Part shown: piece by piece, positions 1-6,940 of the stretch | How positions within the stretch are numbered: position 1 is the first letter of the stretch | Layout: each line of letters opens with the position of its first letter | Source of the DNA: Verrucomicrobiota bacterium | GTDB lineage: Bacteria > Verrucomicrobiota > Verrucomicrobiia > Opitutales > Opitutaceae | Length of the DNA stretch: 9,229 nt | Direction of reading: 5' to 3' | Assembly: GCA_023443985.1 (NCBI GenBank) | Contig: JAEZSJ010000200.1 | Location: 1 to 9,229 of the forward strand | Notes under the pieces: model-generated | What the model saw: the letters and a program-made list of their open reading frames with translations, nothing else | Databases searched by the model: none | What the model was told of the DNA's origin: nothing | Translations under genes and position numbers: made by a program

Positions 1-670
1 ATGCAAGGTCGCCGAGTCGCTGCCCGGTGTAGAGACCGCCGAGGATCAGTCCCTCCCACTCGCCCTTGGCGACACTGAGGATGGATTTCAGCTCGGCCTC
101 GGTGAACGGGCGGCGTTCCGAGGCGCTCGCATCCTTGCGATCATCCAGCGTTCGCACACTGGACCCGGGATTGTCCAGACGGAGTCCGTCCGCCACGGCC
201 TGGCGGAACGCCGTCCGCAAGATCTTCAGATCGGTGTTGGCCGTCGACACCGTCAGCGCCGCGGCCGTCTTGTCGCGCAGTTCGGCCAGGTCGCGTTTGT
301 GGATATAGGCGATGTCCCGATCAGCCCGATCACCCAAGAAGGCGATGAGCTTCTTGACGGCACTCTCGTAGCGCAGGAAGGAGCCGTTGCTCAGTTCGTT
401 CTTTTTCGAGGCGAGCCAATCGGTGAAGAACTTCCGGGTCGTGCAGTGGTAGAGCTGCTCGCCGTGGATCTGCTCGTAGATGTCGGAGACGACCTTTCGG
501 GCCTGAGCCTCGGTGAGCTTCATCCTGTACGCGGCCTCGAACTTCTGCGCCATGACGAGTGCCTTGCTCCGGTCGGTGAGCTTGGTGGAGCGCTTCAGCT
601 GGCGACCGTTTTCATCGGTGTAGCAGGCGGTCCAAAACTGACTCTTCGGGTGTTTCCAGAGCGAGGCCAT
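1..670 (-). CDS. Tyrosine recombinase (phage-type integrase), 3' end beyond window
   Basis: The reverse strand is open from an ATG at 668-670 to the window edge, giving 223 residues of an incomplete protein. It starts MASLWKHPKSQFWTACY, a short N-terminal region typical of integrases that bind arm-type sites. A helical core-binding (SAM-like) domain follows at about residues 75-165 and includes FFTDWLASKKNELSNGSF and RYESAVKKLIAFLGD. The catalytic domain then begins (RRPFTEAELKSIL). The last visible motif, LYTGQRLGDLA, carries Arg218, the first catalytic arginine. The remaining catalytic residues and the tyrosine lie outside the window. The enzyme would integrate or excise a mobile element at a specific site. 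A tRNA 3' fragment about 100 bp upstream fits that role. No clear Shine-Dalgarno precedes the ATG, and I see no better start. The family call is firm; activity cannot be judged from the N-terminal part. Confidence 0.93.
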   Translation of the reverse strand, partial: MASLWKHPKSQFWTACYTDENGRQLKRSTKLTDRSKALVMAQKFEAAYRMKLTEAQARKVVSDIYEQIHGEQLYHCTTRKFFTDWLASKKNELSNGSFLRYESAVKKLIAFLGDRADRDIAYIHKRDLAELRDKTAAALTVSTANTDLKILRTAFRQAVADGLRLDNPGSSVRTLDDRKDASASERRPFTEAELKSILSVAKGEWEGLILGGLYTGQRLGDLA

Positions 671-672
671 GG

Positions 673-695
673 GTAAGAATGACAGTAAGAATGAC
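673..695. repeat. Two tandem 11-bp repeats at the integrase start
   Basis: GTAAGAATGAC occurs at 673-683 and again at 685-695, so the period is 12 bp. The pair lies directly upstream of the integrase ATG, between the gene and the attachment site. Short direct repeats in this position are often arm-type binding sites for an integrase or excisionase. That role is inference; the repeat itself is directly visible. Confidence 0.5.
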
Positions 696-770
696 GCTGA
701 GTTTCTACGAGGGCGTGTATTCTGCAACTCGTTTTCTGTCAGCACAAGTCATTTTCTTTCAATGGCTTAT

Positions 771-806
771 GTCGAGACCGGGGTTCGAATCCCCGTGGGG
801 ACGCCA
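771..806 (+). other. Attachment site: displaced 3' end of a tRNA gene (probably tRNA-Glu)
   Basis: A perfect T arm is present: stem CGGGG (779-783), loop TTCGAAT (784-790), stem CCCCG (791-795). The 3' acceptor strand TGGGGAC (796-802), discriminator G (803) and CCA (804-806) follow. No D arm, anticodon arm or 5' acceptor strand precedes it, so it is not a complete tRNA. The 3' end GGGGACGCCA is what I know from tRNA-Glu (5' end GTCCCC). A tRNA 3' fragment next to an integrase gene is the usual mark of an element that integrated into a tRNA and regenerated it at its other end. On this reading the island lies to the left and the intact tRNA is outside the window. The left border of the shared core is uncertain. 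Confidence 0.85.
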
Positions 807-810
807 ACTT

Positions 811-830
811 AAAAAGCCGCTAATCATCAA
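811..830 (+). terminator. 5' arm of the split tRNA terminator
   Basis: The arm AAAAAGCCGCTAATCA (811-826) begins 4 nt after the tRNA CCA. It is perfectly complementary to TGATTAGCGGCTTTTT at 2489-2504. Joined without the intervening DNA, the arms give a 16-bp stem with a TCAA loop followed by a T-rich tract, the expected intrinsic terminator of the tRNA. Here the arm is separated from its partner by the element at 831-2483. Confidence 0.7.
826..830. repeat. Left copy of putative 5-bp target-site duplication (ATCAA)
   Basis: ATCAA abuts the left terminal inverted repeat and matches 2484-2488. It spans the last stem base and most of the loop of the reconstructed terminator. Confidence 0.65.
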
Positions 831-847
831 TGGTGGGTTAGGCATAA
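831..847 (+). repeat. Left terminal inverted repeat (17 bp)
   Basis: TGGTGGGTTAGGCATAA matches the reverse complement of 2467-2483 at 16 of 17 positions; A840 is the one difference. Together with the terminator arms, this is why the whole region looks like one inverted repeat of about 37 bp. Confidence 0.75.
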
Positions 848-893
848 GCGGAACGCTTTAGCCTAACTCACGCATGGCAGCGTTTAGCCTAAA
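837..893. repeat. Subterminal hairpin and repeated TTTAGCCTAA boxes
   Basis: GTTAGGCATAAGCG (837-850) and CGCTTTAGCCTAAC (854-867) form a 14-bp stem with two internal mismatches and a GAA loop. Its outer half overlaps the left terminal repeat. The box TTTAGCCTAA recurs as a direct repeat at 857-866 and 883-892. Such subterminal repeats could be transposase-binding sites, but that is inference. No matching box is apparent at the right end. Confidence 0.5.
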
Positions 894-952
894 GTATGCG
901 TCCGCCCGGGTGCCTTCTACCGGTGGTGTGGTGGATCGGGTAGAGTGGATGG

Positions 953-1309
953 ATGCGAAGCATCAGCACGGAAGTGGTGGACAGTGGGCCGAAACGGGAC
1001 AGCCGAGGGCGGCGAGTGAGCGACCAAGCGCGGCGCGCGGAGTTGCTGGCGGCGTATGACCGCAGCGGACTAACCCAGAAGGCGTTTGCGCAGCGCGAGG
1101 GCGTGAACGTCCACACGTTCGTCTCGTGGTTGCAGCAACGGCGACGCGCGCTCGCCGCGACAGCGATGTCGCCAGCGGTACAGTTCGCAGAGTTGCCGTG
1201 GAGCGGTGCGCGACCGGCCGGACTGGAGGTCGTGCTGCCCGATGGCGCGACAGTGCGTGGCGCGGTCGCCGCCGAGGTGGCGGCGGTGGTGCGGCTGCTG
1301 CGGAGCTGA
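953..1309 (+). CDS. IS66 family accessory protein TnpA-like
   Basis: This 118-residue protein is a normal length for the small first protein of IS66 elements. The N-terminal half holds a helix-turn-helix-like stretch at about residues 25-60 (LLAAYDRSGLTQKAFAQRE, then GVNVHTFVSWLQQRRR). The C-terminus, AGLEVVLPDGATVRG followed by AAEVAAVVRLLRS, is the conserved tail I recognise from IS66 TnpA. It presumably binds element DNA, and in well-studied IS66 elements it is needed for transposition together with TnpB and TnpC. Its stop is 5 nt before the tnpB start, the usual compact order. The gene looks intact, but its partners are truncated (tnpB) or absent (tnpC), so it is probably a non-functional relic. 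An in-frame ATG at 953 was taken as the start; no strong ribosome-binding site is visible. Confidence 0.8.
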   Translation: MRSISTEVVDSGPKRDSRGRRVSDQARRAELLAAYDRSGLTQKAFAQREGVNVHTFVSWLQQRRRALAATAMSPAVQFAELPWSGARPAGLEVVLPDGATVRGAVAAEVAAVVRLLRS

Positions 1310-1314
1310 TCGCG

Positions 1315-1509
1315 ATGCTCACTTTTCCCCACGCGCTCAAAATCTACCTGGCCGTCGAGCCGGTGGACATGCGAGCGCAGTTCAACGGTCTGTGGGCGCA
1401 CGCCGAGCAGAAGCTGCGCGAGGACCCCCGCGGCGGCGCGCTGTTCGCGTTCACCAACAAGGACCGCAACCGCCTCAAACTGCTCTACTGGGACGGTAGC
1501 ACCGGCTGA
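1315..1509 (+). pseudogene. IS66 family TnpB, C-terminally truncated
   Basis: The frame starts MLTFPHALKIYLAVEPVDMR and continues with FNGLWAHAEQKLREDP, GGALFAFTNKDRNRLKLLYW and DGSTG, then stops after 64 residues. The motifs VDMR, FNGL, FTNKxRxRxKxLYWDG are the hallmark of the IS66 Orf2/TnpB protein, normally about 115 residues long. The family usually continues WDGSG-LW after this point. Here the match ends abruptly at about 1500, and the downstream DNA shows no TnpB tail and no TnpC transposase. The truncation therefore looks like a deletion or rearrangement junction and not a point mutation. The short gap after tnpA shows the two were a normal IS66 pair. The product is unlikely to be functional. 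Confidence 0.85.
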
Positions 1510-2466
1510 AGTAGCCGCCCGAGTGTATCCCAAGCCTCGGCGGGGGCCGGACCAGTCCAGTGCCGACCGCGCCAGTTTCGCCGAGCAGCTTACTCGACTG
1601 GTTGGGCCCAAGCCACGCCCCGCCGATTGCATGATCAGCCCCCGCCTGGCCATGGCGCTGGATCGGGCACTGGGCCTGCCAAACGCCTTCTGTCTGTTGA
1701 TTGCCGCTCTTGATGACGCGATCCACGCCACAGAAGTCGAATCACGGTTTCTCGAGAAGATTCAGCCTCCCGACCGTCCTATTGACCTCGCGTGCAGTTA
1801 CGCGGTTTTGGTCCAGCTCGGCACCGGCCGAAGTCTTGCGTTTGTCGACGGCCGTCTGCCCGCAGGAGCCACGTCATTCCCTGATGACACCCGCTCCCTC
1901 GCCGCAGCAACCACGCGAACAGCACCTCGCCAGCCTACCGCAGGCATCGCGACGCGACGACAGACCAAGAGCATCTCAGTCCCGCGCGCGAAGTGATCGT
2001 TATGTCGCAAAGAAAGAGATCCAATGCCAAGCGTGCCACGAAGAAAGCCGCATCCAGAAGTCGTACGGCCGCACCGAGTGAGGACACGGACATCCTCGCC
2101 CTCTGCTCCGGCGGAGGGGCATCGTTGATGCTTGGCTCGACAAAGAGAGCTCCACTTGCGGTGGGGACAACGGCCGATCCTGAATACCAAGACACTGCCG
2201 CGGAAATCGCAGCGATACGACAACTCCCGGGACCGGACCAAGCGCGGCGCCATTGCTCGCCGCAACCGCCCGCCCAAGGCGGTTGCACAGCGACAACCCG
2301 CAACCAAAGAGTTCCTTAGCGCTTACGTTCGCGTCATTTATGGAATCTACCAATCCACACATGGCACGTAATTGCCTACGTGGAAGTGCGCATGGCAAAG
2401 ATTCGGTCGCAAGAGTCGGCTGAGGTTCCAGTTCTTCGGCATCGTTTTGGCCGAAATGGCTGAAGA
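1510..2466. other. Gene-poor interior of the element
   Basis: This stretch of nearly 1 kb follows the tnpB break and reaches the right terminal repeat. Frames are open on both strands for 100-280 codons, but their products are Arg/Ala/Pro/Ser-rich and I recognise no domain or transposase motif in them. The frame at 1523-1996 on the plus strand (through IHATEVESRFLEKIQPP) is the least random-looking. It has no family I can name. I treat the region as decayed or passenger DNA. Confidence 0.4.
2002..2319 (+). CDS. Possible small hypothetical protein, weakly supported
   Basis: An ATG at 2002, with the purine-rich sequence GAAGTGA a few bases upstream, opens a frame of 105 codons. The N-terminus is strongly basic (MSQRKRSNAKRATKKAASRS), which could be a DNA-binding or disordered tail. 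The middle reads ADPEYQDTAAEIAAIRQ. The C-terminal third becomes Pro/Gln/Arg-rich and looks out of frame. I do not recognise a family. It could be the start of a broken gene inside the element or a chance reading frame; I lean towards chance or decay. Confidence 0.18.
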   Translation: MSQRKRSNAKRATKKAASRSRTAAPSEDTDILALCSGGGASLMLGSTKRAPLAVGTTADPEYQDTAAEIAAIRQLPGPDQARRHCSPQPPAQGGCTATTRNQRVP

Positions 2467-2483
2467 TTATGCCCAACCCACCA
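2467..2483 (-). repeat. Right terminal inverted repeat (17 bp)
   Basis: Read on the minus strand this is TGGTGGGTTGGGCATAA, matching the left repeat at 16 of 17 positions. It is immediately followed by ATCAA, the second copy of the putative target-site duplication. Confidence 0.75.
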
Positions 2484-2488
2484 ATCAA
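2484..2488. repeat. Right copy of putative 5-bp target-site duplication (ATCAA)
   Basis: ATCAA directly abuts the right terminal repeat and matches 826-830. Confidence 0.65.
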
Positions 2489-2511
2489 TGATTAGCGGCT
2501 TTTTGCTTTTC
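2489..2511 (+). terminator. 3' arm and T tract of the split tRNA terminator
   Basis: TGATTAGCGGCTTTTT (2489-2504) is the exact complement of 811-826 and runs into GCTTTT, a T-rich tail. It cannot pair with its partner at normal terminator distance because of the insertion. The displaced tRNA fragment is in any case probably untranscribed at this locus. Confidence 0.65.
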
Positions 2512-2956
2512 CGAGAAAGCCAAAGTTACAGTCCAAGTTACGATAATCCGCCTAGGTAAGTGATAATCCAGCGATGCCGTGGATCGATGTTCAGTAACGT
2601 CATGGCGCCACGGATCCGATCAGCCACTCGTCAGCACACCACGCGAGTCGCGGGCATGGTTGCATTTGGCGCCGGAGGAACCGGTGCGGGGCCGGCGTGC
2701 GTCCGCATCCACCCTCCCACGTCGCACCGGACGACAAGCACCGCCGGCCCCCGTCCCACCGGCGCCCAGAGCGGGGCCGCACCGCTGCACTAGCTGATAG
2801 TACTAGTGGCACCCAGCCGGTCGATTCCTTGATCCAAGGGAGGCGAACTCCGTTGCTAAGCGGCACTCGCCCTGCGCAACCCCCCGACCGCAGGCGAGAG
2901 TGTCAGCATCCACCTCCGGATCCCCCGAAGGTGCGCAACCCCCAACTACACAGGCT
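2512..2956. other. Gene-free region upstream of the receptor gene
   Basis: About 445 bp separate the terminator remnant from the receptor start. Open frames here are short and lack recognisable motifs. The first 60 bp are AT-richer and hold small direct repeats: AAGTTAC twice at about 2524-2540, and GATAATCC twice at about 2541-2570. GATAAT could serve as a -10 element, but no convincing -35 partner stands out and the distance to the gene is large. I see no clear operator palindrome. The receptor promoter presumably lies somewhere in this region. Confidence 0.4.
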
Positions 2957-5900
2957 ATGACGAAGATGAAAAACCGCGTCGCGGCAGTCGCTGCGATGCT
3001 TTCGCCCGTGCTCCTTGCACAAACGACACCGGCGAACCCGACCCCGGCCTCCACTGGGTCGAACACGGCAGAGGACGAAGTTATCGTGCTCAGCCCGTTC
3101 GAAGTCAGCGCGACCGCGACGAGCGGATACGCCGCATCGACAACCCTGGCGGGCAACCGCCTCAACACCGAACTGCGCGACATCGGTAGTGCGGTGAGCG
3201 TCGTGACCGGCGAGTTCCTCAAGGACGTTGGCGCCACCGACAACCGGACGTTGCTGCAATACACGACGAGTTCCGAAGTCGGCGGCAGCTACGGCAACTT
3301 CGGCGGCACCGGCGACGGCGCAGTGCTCGACGAGTCGCCCAAGTTCATCAGCCCGAACACCAACACCCGTGTTCGCGGTCTGGCGGCAGCGGACAACACC
3401 CGCGACTTCTTCATGACCAGCATTCCGTGGGATGGATACGCCGTCGACGGCGTCGACCTCCAGCGTGGTGCGAACTCGATCCTGTTCGGCATGGGCAGCC
3501 CCGCGGGCATCATCAACACCCGCTCGAAGCAGGCGATGTTCACCAATGCCAACGAGGCTTCCTTCCGCATCGGCAGCTACGGAGCCAACCGGCAGACGGT
3601 CGACTTCAACCGCGTGCTGATCGAGAACCAGTTGGCCTTCCGCATGGCGGCGCTGCGCAACGACGACCAGTTCAAGCAGGAGCCGGCATTCTCGAAGGAC
3701 GAGCGCCTCTACGGCGCCCTCCGCTACGAGCCGGCCTTCCTCAAGAAGCACGGCATGCGCACGATCGTGAAAGCCAACTACGAGGTCGGCCGCGTGCGCT
3801 CGAACAACCCGCGCACCCTGCCCCCGATCGACATGATCACCCCGTGGTTCCTCACCGGCACCTACGCGGGCAAGGATGTCGAGGGCAACCCGACCACCTA
3901 CGCGAATCTCAACCGCGCGACCTTCATCCCGCTCGCGCTGGTCGACGACAACACGCCCCGTGAGAACCACGGCCAGATCCGCCAGAAGTACAACGGCCCG
4001 TCGATCCCGGCCGGGGTGCTTCCGTACTACCCGAATGGCATCAACGGTGGCGCGCCGAATCCCTCGTACAATCCGTGGGTCGGCAACTTCGCCCAGCAGT
4101 TCGGTGGCCCGATGGTGTTCTTCCAGAACGACTCCGCCACCCCCGCGCAGATGCAGGTGTTCGAGCCCCGGCAGGAATACGCGGGCGGCCTGAACTCCGC
4201 TGGCGGTTTCGACAGCCGGATCGACGGCCAGCGCTGGCAGCGTCCGGGCTCGATCGCCCCCTACGCCTCGTATGCCCGCAATGCGGGCCTTCCGTTCTCG
4301 AGCTCCGGTGTGTACAAGGACATGTCCATCACCGACTCGTCGATCTTCGACTTCTACAATCAGCAGCTCGACGGTCCGAACAAGAAGGAGTGGCAGGACT
4401 TCCGCGCCTACAACATCAGCGTCGCCCAGACGTTCTTCGACGACCAGATCGGCTTCGAGCTCTCCTACAACAACGAGCTCTACAAGAACGGTCGCCTCAG
4501 CCTGCTCTCGGGCGAACGCCAGGCCATCTACGTCGACATCAACAAGGTCTACGCCGACGGTTCCCCGGAAGGCCTGAATGGCGAGCCCTACGCCGACGGC
4601 ACCCCGAATCCGAACGTCGGCAAGGCGTTCATCTCCGACAACGGCCAGGGCAACAACAGCTCCTACCTGTCGAAGAAGGAGAACAAGCGCGCCACCGTCT
4701 TCGCCACCCAGGACTTCGAGAAGTTCGGCAAGAACTGGTTCACGAAGTTCCTCGGCAAGCACACCGTGACCGGCCTGTTCGCCTCGGACGAGGACAAGAC
4801 CGACAGCCGTTCGTGGATCCGCTACACCGCCGATGATGCGTTCGCCGAGTCGATCCGCACCGGTTCGGTGTACAAGATCAACGCGAACGAAGTCGTGCCC
4901 AACACCGTCATCTATCTCGGGCCCTCCCTGATCGATCGGACGACGGCTTCCGGCGCCTACCTGCCGAACCCGAAAGAGCACGCGGTGGCCCAGTCCGGCA
5001 ACCTGCGTACCTTCGTCGGTCGGTGGAACAAGCCGACGGACCCGACGGACCCGAACTACGTCAACCCGGCCGCGCCGTGGACCGATGGGTACTACCCGGA
5101 CATCGCTCCGTGGAACGATCCCACCTCCAAGGATTACGCCAAGGCGCACCTGACGCAGTCTGAGAATCCGGCCAACTACGTCGGCTGGTCCGACGTCCCG
5201 CTCACCTGGACCGACTCCGAGTCCTCCAAGGAAGCTCGCCGCCACAACACCACCGCTGCCCGTCTGGCTCGCTCCCGCGTGTCCTCCAGCGCCTTCGTGT
5301 GGCAGGGCAAGTTCCTCGACAACGCCATCGTCGGCACTTGGGGCGTCCGTCGTGACATCGCCAAGTCGTGGACGATGTCGAACGACTCGAACAACAGCTC
5401 TTGGTCCGCCGAAGACGGGAGCCGCACGGTCCAACTCGCCAACGCCCGTGGTGTCCTCAACTGGGATCCCTACGTGCTGGAGAACCACGAGATCCTCGAC
5501 AACCCGAACTCGCTCACGAAGTTCAACCGGCTGCAAGTCACCTCGCACAGCTGGATGGTCGTCGGCCACTTGATGGATTTCCCCGGCCTGAAGAAGCTCC
5601 TCGATCGGAGCCCGGTGCAGGTGAGCTTGTTCTACAGCAAGTCGTCGAACTTCCAGCCGGCCGCCTCTCGCGTGGACATCTACGGCCACGCGCTGCCGCC
5701 GCCGACCGGTGCGACGACCGACAAGGGCATCCTGCTCGAGACCCGCGACGGCAAGTACTCGCTGAAGATCAACCGCTACGAGACGACCTCGTCCAACGTC
5801 GGCAACGATACGCTCGCCGGCAACATGTGGTTCATCGGTGCCTCGCAGACCTGGTCCGGCAACTGGGCCAACCAGTTCGAAAACAACTGGACCGGTTGGA

Positions 5901-6865
5901 CCCCCGGCACCGCGGCCAACCCCGCGGATCCGTTCTACAACCAGTACAACTACGAGCCCGCCCAGCGTGAGCGTGACATGGCGGCCGCCCAAGGTCTCAC
6001 CGGCGATGCCGCGAACACCGAGGCGTGGCGCTTGGCTGCACTGCGTGAGGCTTCGGCTGTTGCCGCGTGGCGCACTTGGCAGGCCAGCGTGAACCCCGAC
6101 TTCTACAAGGCGTGGGGCATCGACCTGCAGTCGCCGTTCACAAACGGTTCCCCGATCGGCGCGTCCAACCCGGCCGGCGTGACCGTGACCGAGGATAGCA
6201 TCTCCAAGGGCTACGAGGTCGAGTTCAACGCTCAGATCACCAAGAACTGGCGCCTGACGTTCAACGGTTCCAAGACCACCGCGGTGCGCAACAACATCGG
6301 CGGCGAGGCGCTCTCGGACTTCGTCTCCAAGTACGAAGAAGCCCTCAACAAGGGCGTCGGCAGCGCCGGTGATCTCCGCATCTGGTGGGGCGGCGCGGGC
6401 AACGAGACCACGTTGTTCCAGTGGAATCAGAACTTCGGTTCGACCTACCACATGCTCAAGCTCCAGGAAGGCACCAACGTCCCCGAGCTGCGCAAGTGGC
6501 GGTTCAACCTCATCACCAACTATGACTTCGATTCCGGTTTCCTGAACGGATTCAACGTCGGTGGTGGTGTGCGCTACGAGTCCGCGATCGTCATTGGCTA
6601 TCCGGTCATCTCCGCCTCCGGCACCACGGTGACCTATGATCTCGCCAATCCGTACAAGGACGACGCCGCGTACAACTTCGACTTCTGGGTCGGCTACCGC
6701 CGCAAGATCTGGAAGGACATCGACTGGAGCATCCAGCTGAACGTCCGCAATGCGTTCGTCGGCAACGAGCTCATCCCGATCACGACCCAGCCCGACGGCA
6801 CTCCGGCCGGCTATCGTATCCGCCCGCCGCAGACCTGGCAGCTGACGAACACGTTCCGCTTCTAA
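2957..6865 (+). CDS. Large TonB-dependent outer-membrane receptor
   Basis: The 1302-residue product is a substrate-gated outer-membrane channel powered by TonB-ExbBD. A signal peptide is visible (MKNRVAAVAAMLSPVLLA, cleavage near residue 21), which favours the ATG at 2957 or 2966 over the upstream in-frame GTG at 2900. A TonB-box-like segment, EDEVIVLSPFEV, spans residues 39-50. The plug domain covers about residues 60-190, with LNTELRDIGSAVSVVTGEFL, VDGVDLQRGANSILFG and SPAGIINTRSKQ. The rest is a long beta-barrel rich in Asn, Tyr, Trp and Gly with alternating polar/aromatic strands. It ends TWQLTNTFRF, with the terminal Phe needed for barrel assembly. The N-terminal pattern and size match receptors expanded in Opitutaceae. 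The substrate cannot be read from sequence. The nearby esterases suggest plant oligosaccharides, but a siderophore or cobalamin role is not excluded. No SusD partner is in the window. A strong terminator follows. Confidence 0.95.
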   Translation: MTKMKNRVAAVAAMLSPVLLAQTTPANPTPASTGSNTAEDEVIVLSPFEVSATATSGYAASTTLAGNRLNTELRDIGSAVSVVTGEFLKDVGATDNRTLLQYTTSSEVGGSYGNFGGTGDGAVLDESPKFISPNTNTRVRGLAAADNTRDFFMTSIPWDGYAVDGVDLQRGANSILFGMGSPAGIINTRSKQAMFTNANEASFRIGSYGANRQTVDFNRVLIENQLAFRMAALRNDDQFKQEPAFSKDERLYGALRYEPAFLKKHGMRTIVKANYEVGRVRSNNPRTLPPIDMITPWFLTGTYAGKDVEGNPTTYANLNRATFIPLALVDDNTPRENHGQIRQKYNGPSIPAGVLPYYPNGINGGAPNPSYNPWVGNFAQQFGGPMVFFQNDSATPAQMQVFEPRQEYAGGLNSAGGFDSRIDGQRWQRPGSIAPYASYARNAGLPFSSSGVYKDMSITDSSIFDFYNQQLDGPNKKEWQDFRAYNISVAQTFFDDQIGFELSYNNELYKNGRLSLLSGERQAIYVDINKVYADGSPEGLNGEPYADGTPNPNVGKAFISDNGQGNNSSYLSKKENKRATVFATQDFEKFGKNWFTKFLGKHTVTGLFASDEDKTDSRSWIRYTADDAFAESIRTGSVYKINANEVVPNTVIYLGPSLIDRTTASGAYLPNPKEHAVAQSGNLRTFVGRWNKPTDPTDPNYVNPAAPWTDGYYPDIAPWNDPTSKDYAKAHLTQSENPANYVGWSDVPLTWTDSESSKEARRHNTTAARLARSRVSSSAFVWQGKFLDNAIVGTWGVRRDIAKSWTMSNDSNNSSWSAEDGSRTVQLANARGVLNWDPYVLENHEILDNPNSLTKFNRLQVTSHSWMVVGHLMDFPGLKKLLDRSPVQVSLFYSKSSNFQPAASRVDIYGHALPPPTGATTDKGILLETRDGKYSLKINRYETTSSNVGNDTLAGNMWFIGASQTWSGNWANQFENNWTGWTPGTAANPADPFYNQYNYEPAQRERDMAAAQGLTGDAANTEAWRLAALREASAVAAWRTWQASVNPDFYKAWGIDLQSPFTNGSPIGASNPAGVTVTEDSISKGYEVEFNAQITKNWRLTFNGSKTTAVRNNIGGEALSDFVSKYEEALNKGVGSAGDLRIWWGGAGNETTLFQWNQNFGSTYHMLKLQEGTNVPELRKWRFNLITNYDFDSGFLNGFNVGGGVRYESAIVIGYPVISASGTTVTYDLANPYKDDAAYNFDFWVGYRRKIWKDIDWSIQLNVRNAFVGNELIPITTQPDGTPAGYRIRPPQTWQLTNTFRF

Positions 6866-6901
6866 GGTTGATCGCAGTCTAGTTGTTTTGGGTTTTAGCT
6901 C

Positions 6902-6940
6902 GAGTGGCGGACCGATTCCGGTCCGCCACTCTTTTTTTTT
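6902..6940 (+). terminator. Intrinsic terminator of the receptor gene
   Basis: The perfect 13-bp arms GAGTGGCGGACCG (6902-6914) and CGGTCCGCCACTC (6919-6931) enclose an ATTC loop and are followed by nine T residues (6932-6940). It sits 36 bp after the receptor stop and separates that transcript from the convergent esterase genes. The opposite strand has no matching T run, so it acts mainly on the plus strand. Confidence 0.95.

Larger units (their letters stand above)
831..2483. mobile_element. Transposon-like element inserted in the tRNA terminator loop
   Basis: The 1653-bp segment ends in 17-bp inverted repeats with one mismatch: TGGTGGGTTAGGCATAA at 831-847 and the reverse complement of TGGTGGGTTGGGCATAA at 2467-2483. 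The pentamer ATCAA flanks it directly on both sides (826-830 and 2484-2488), as expected for a target-site duplication. Removing the element and one ATCAA restores an uninterrupted terminator hairpin, which supports these exact borders. Inside are an IS66-type tnpA, a truncated IS66 tnpB and a long stretch without a recognisable transposase. A 5-bp duplication does not fit IS66, which usually makes 8 bp, so the outer repeats probably belong to another, non-autonomous or decayed element that carries an IS66 remnant. I cannot assign the outer repeats to a family. Confidence 0.7.

Noticed and set aside
721..806. A complete tRNA or tmRNA gene
   Set aside because: Only the T arm and 3' acceptor strand are present. 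No D or anticodon arm or 5' acceptor strand precedes them, and the acceptor does not fit the GGGG start of tmRNA.
811..867. Integron attC-like reading (GTTAGGC and GCCTAAC boxes)
   Set aside because: The boxes occur in the order of a simple hairpin, without the paired inner boxes, central spacer bases or a gene cassette expected for attC. The terminal-repeat and terminator explanation accounts for them better.
889..1731. A minus-strand frame of 280 codons over the IS66 genes
   Set aside because: It is antisense to the recognisable TnpA and TnpB, its product is Arg/Ser/Ala-rich, and no motif is visible.
811..2504. One long (about 37 bp) terminal inverted repeat as the element end
   Set aside because: No target duplication flanks the outer borders (CAACTT versus GCTTTT). 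The outer halves are explained by the split tRNA terminator, and ATCAA flanks the inner 17-bp repeats.
2900..2956. Upstream GTG start for the receptor
   Set aside because: It would put 19 polar residues before an otherwise normal signal peptide; the ATG at 2957 or 2966 gives a proper export signal.
2903..6451. An antisense open frame of about 1180 codons across the receptor gene
   Set aside because: The product is a Val/Arg/Gly/Ala/Asp-rich mirror of the receptor codons with no domain logic. Strong GC bias at third positions keeps antisense frames open in such genes, and the sense strand encodes a clear protein.
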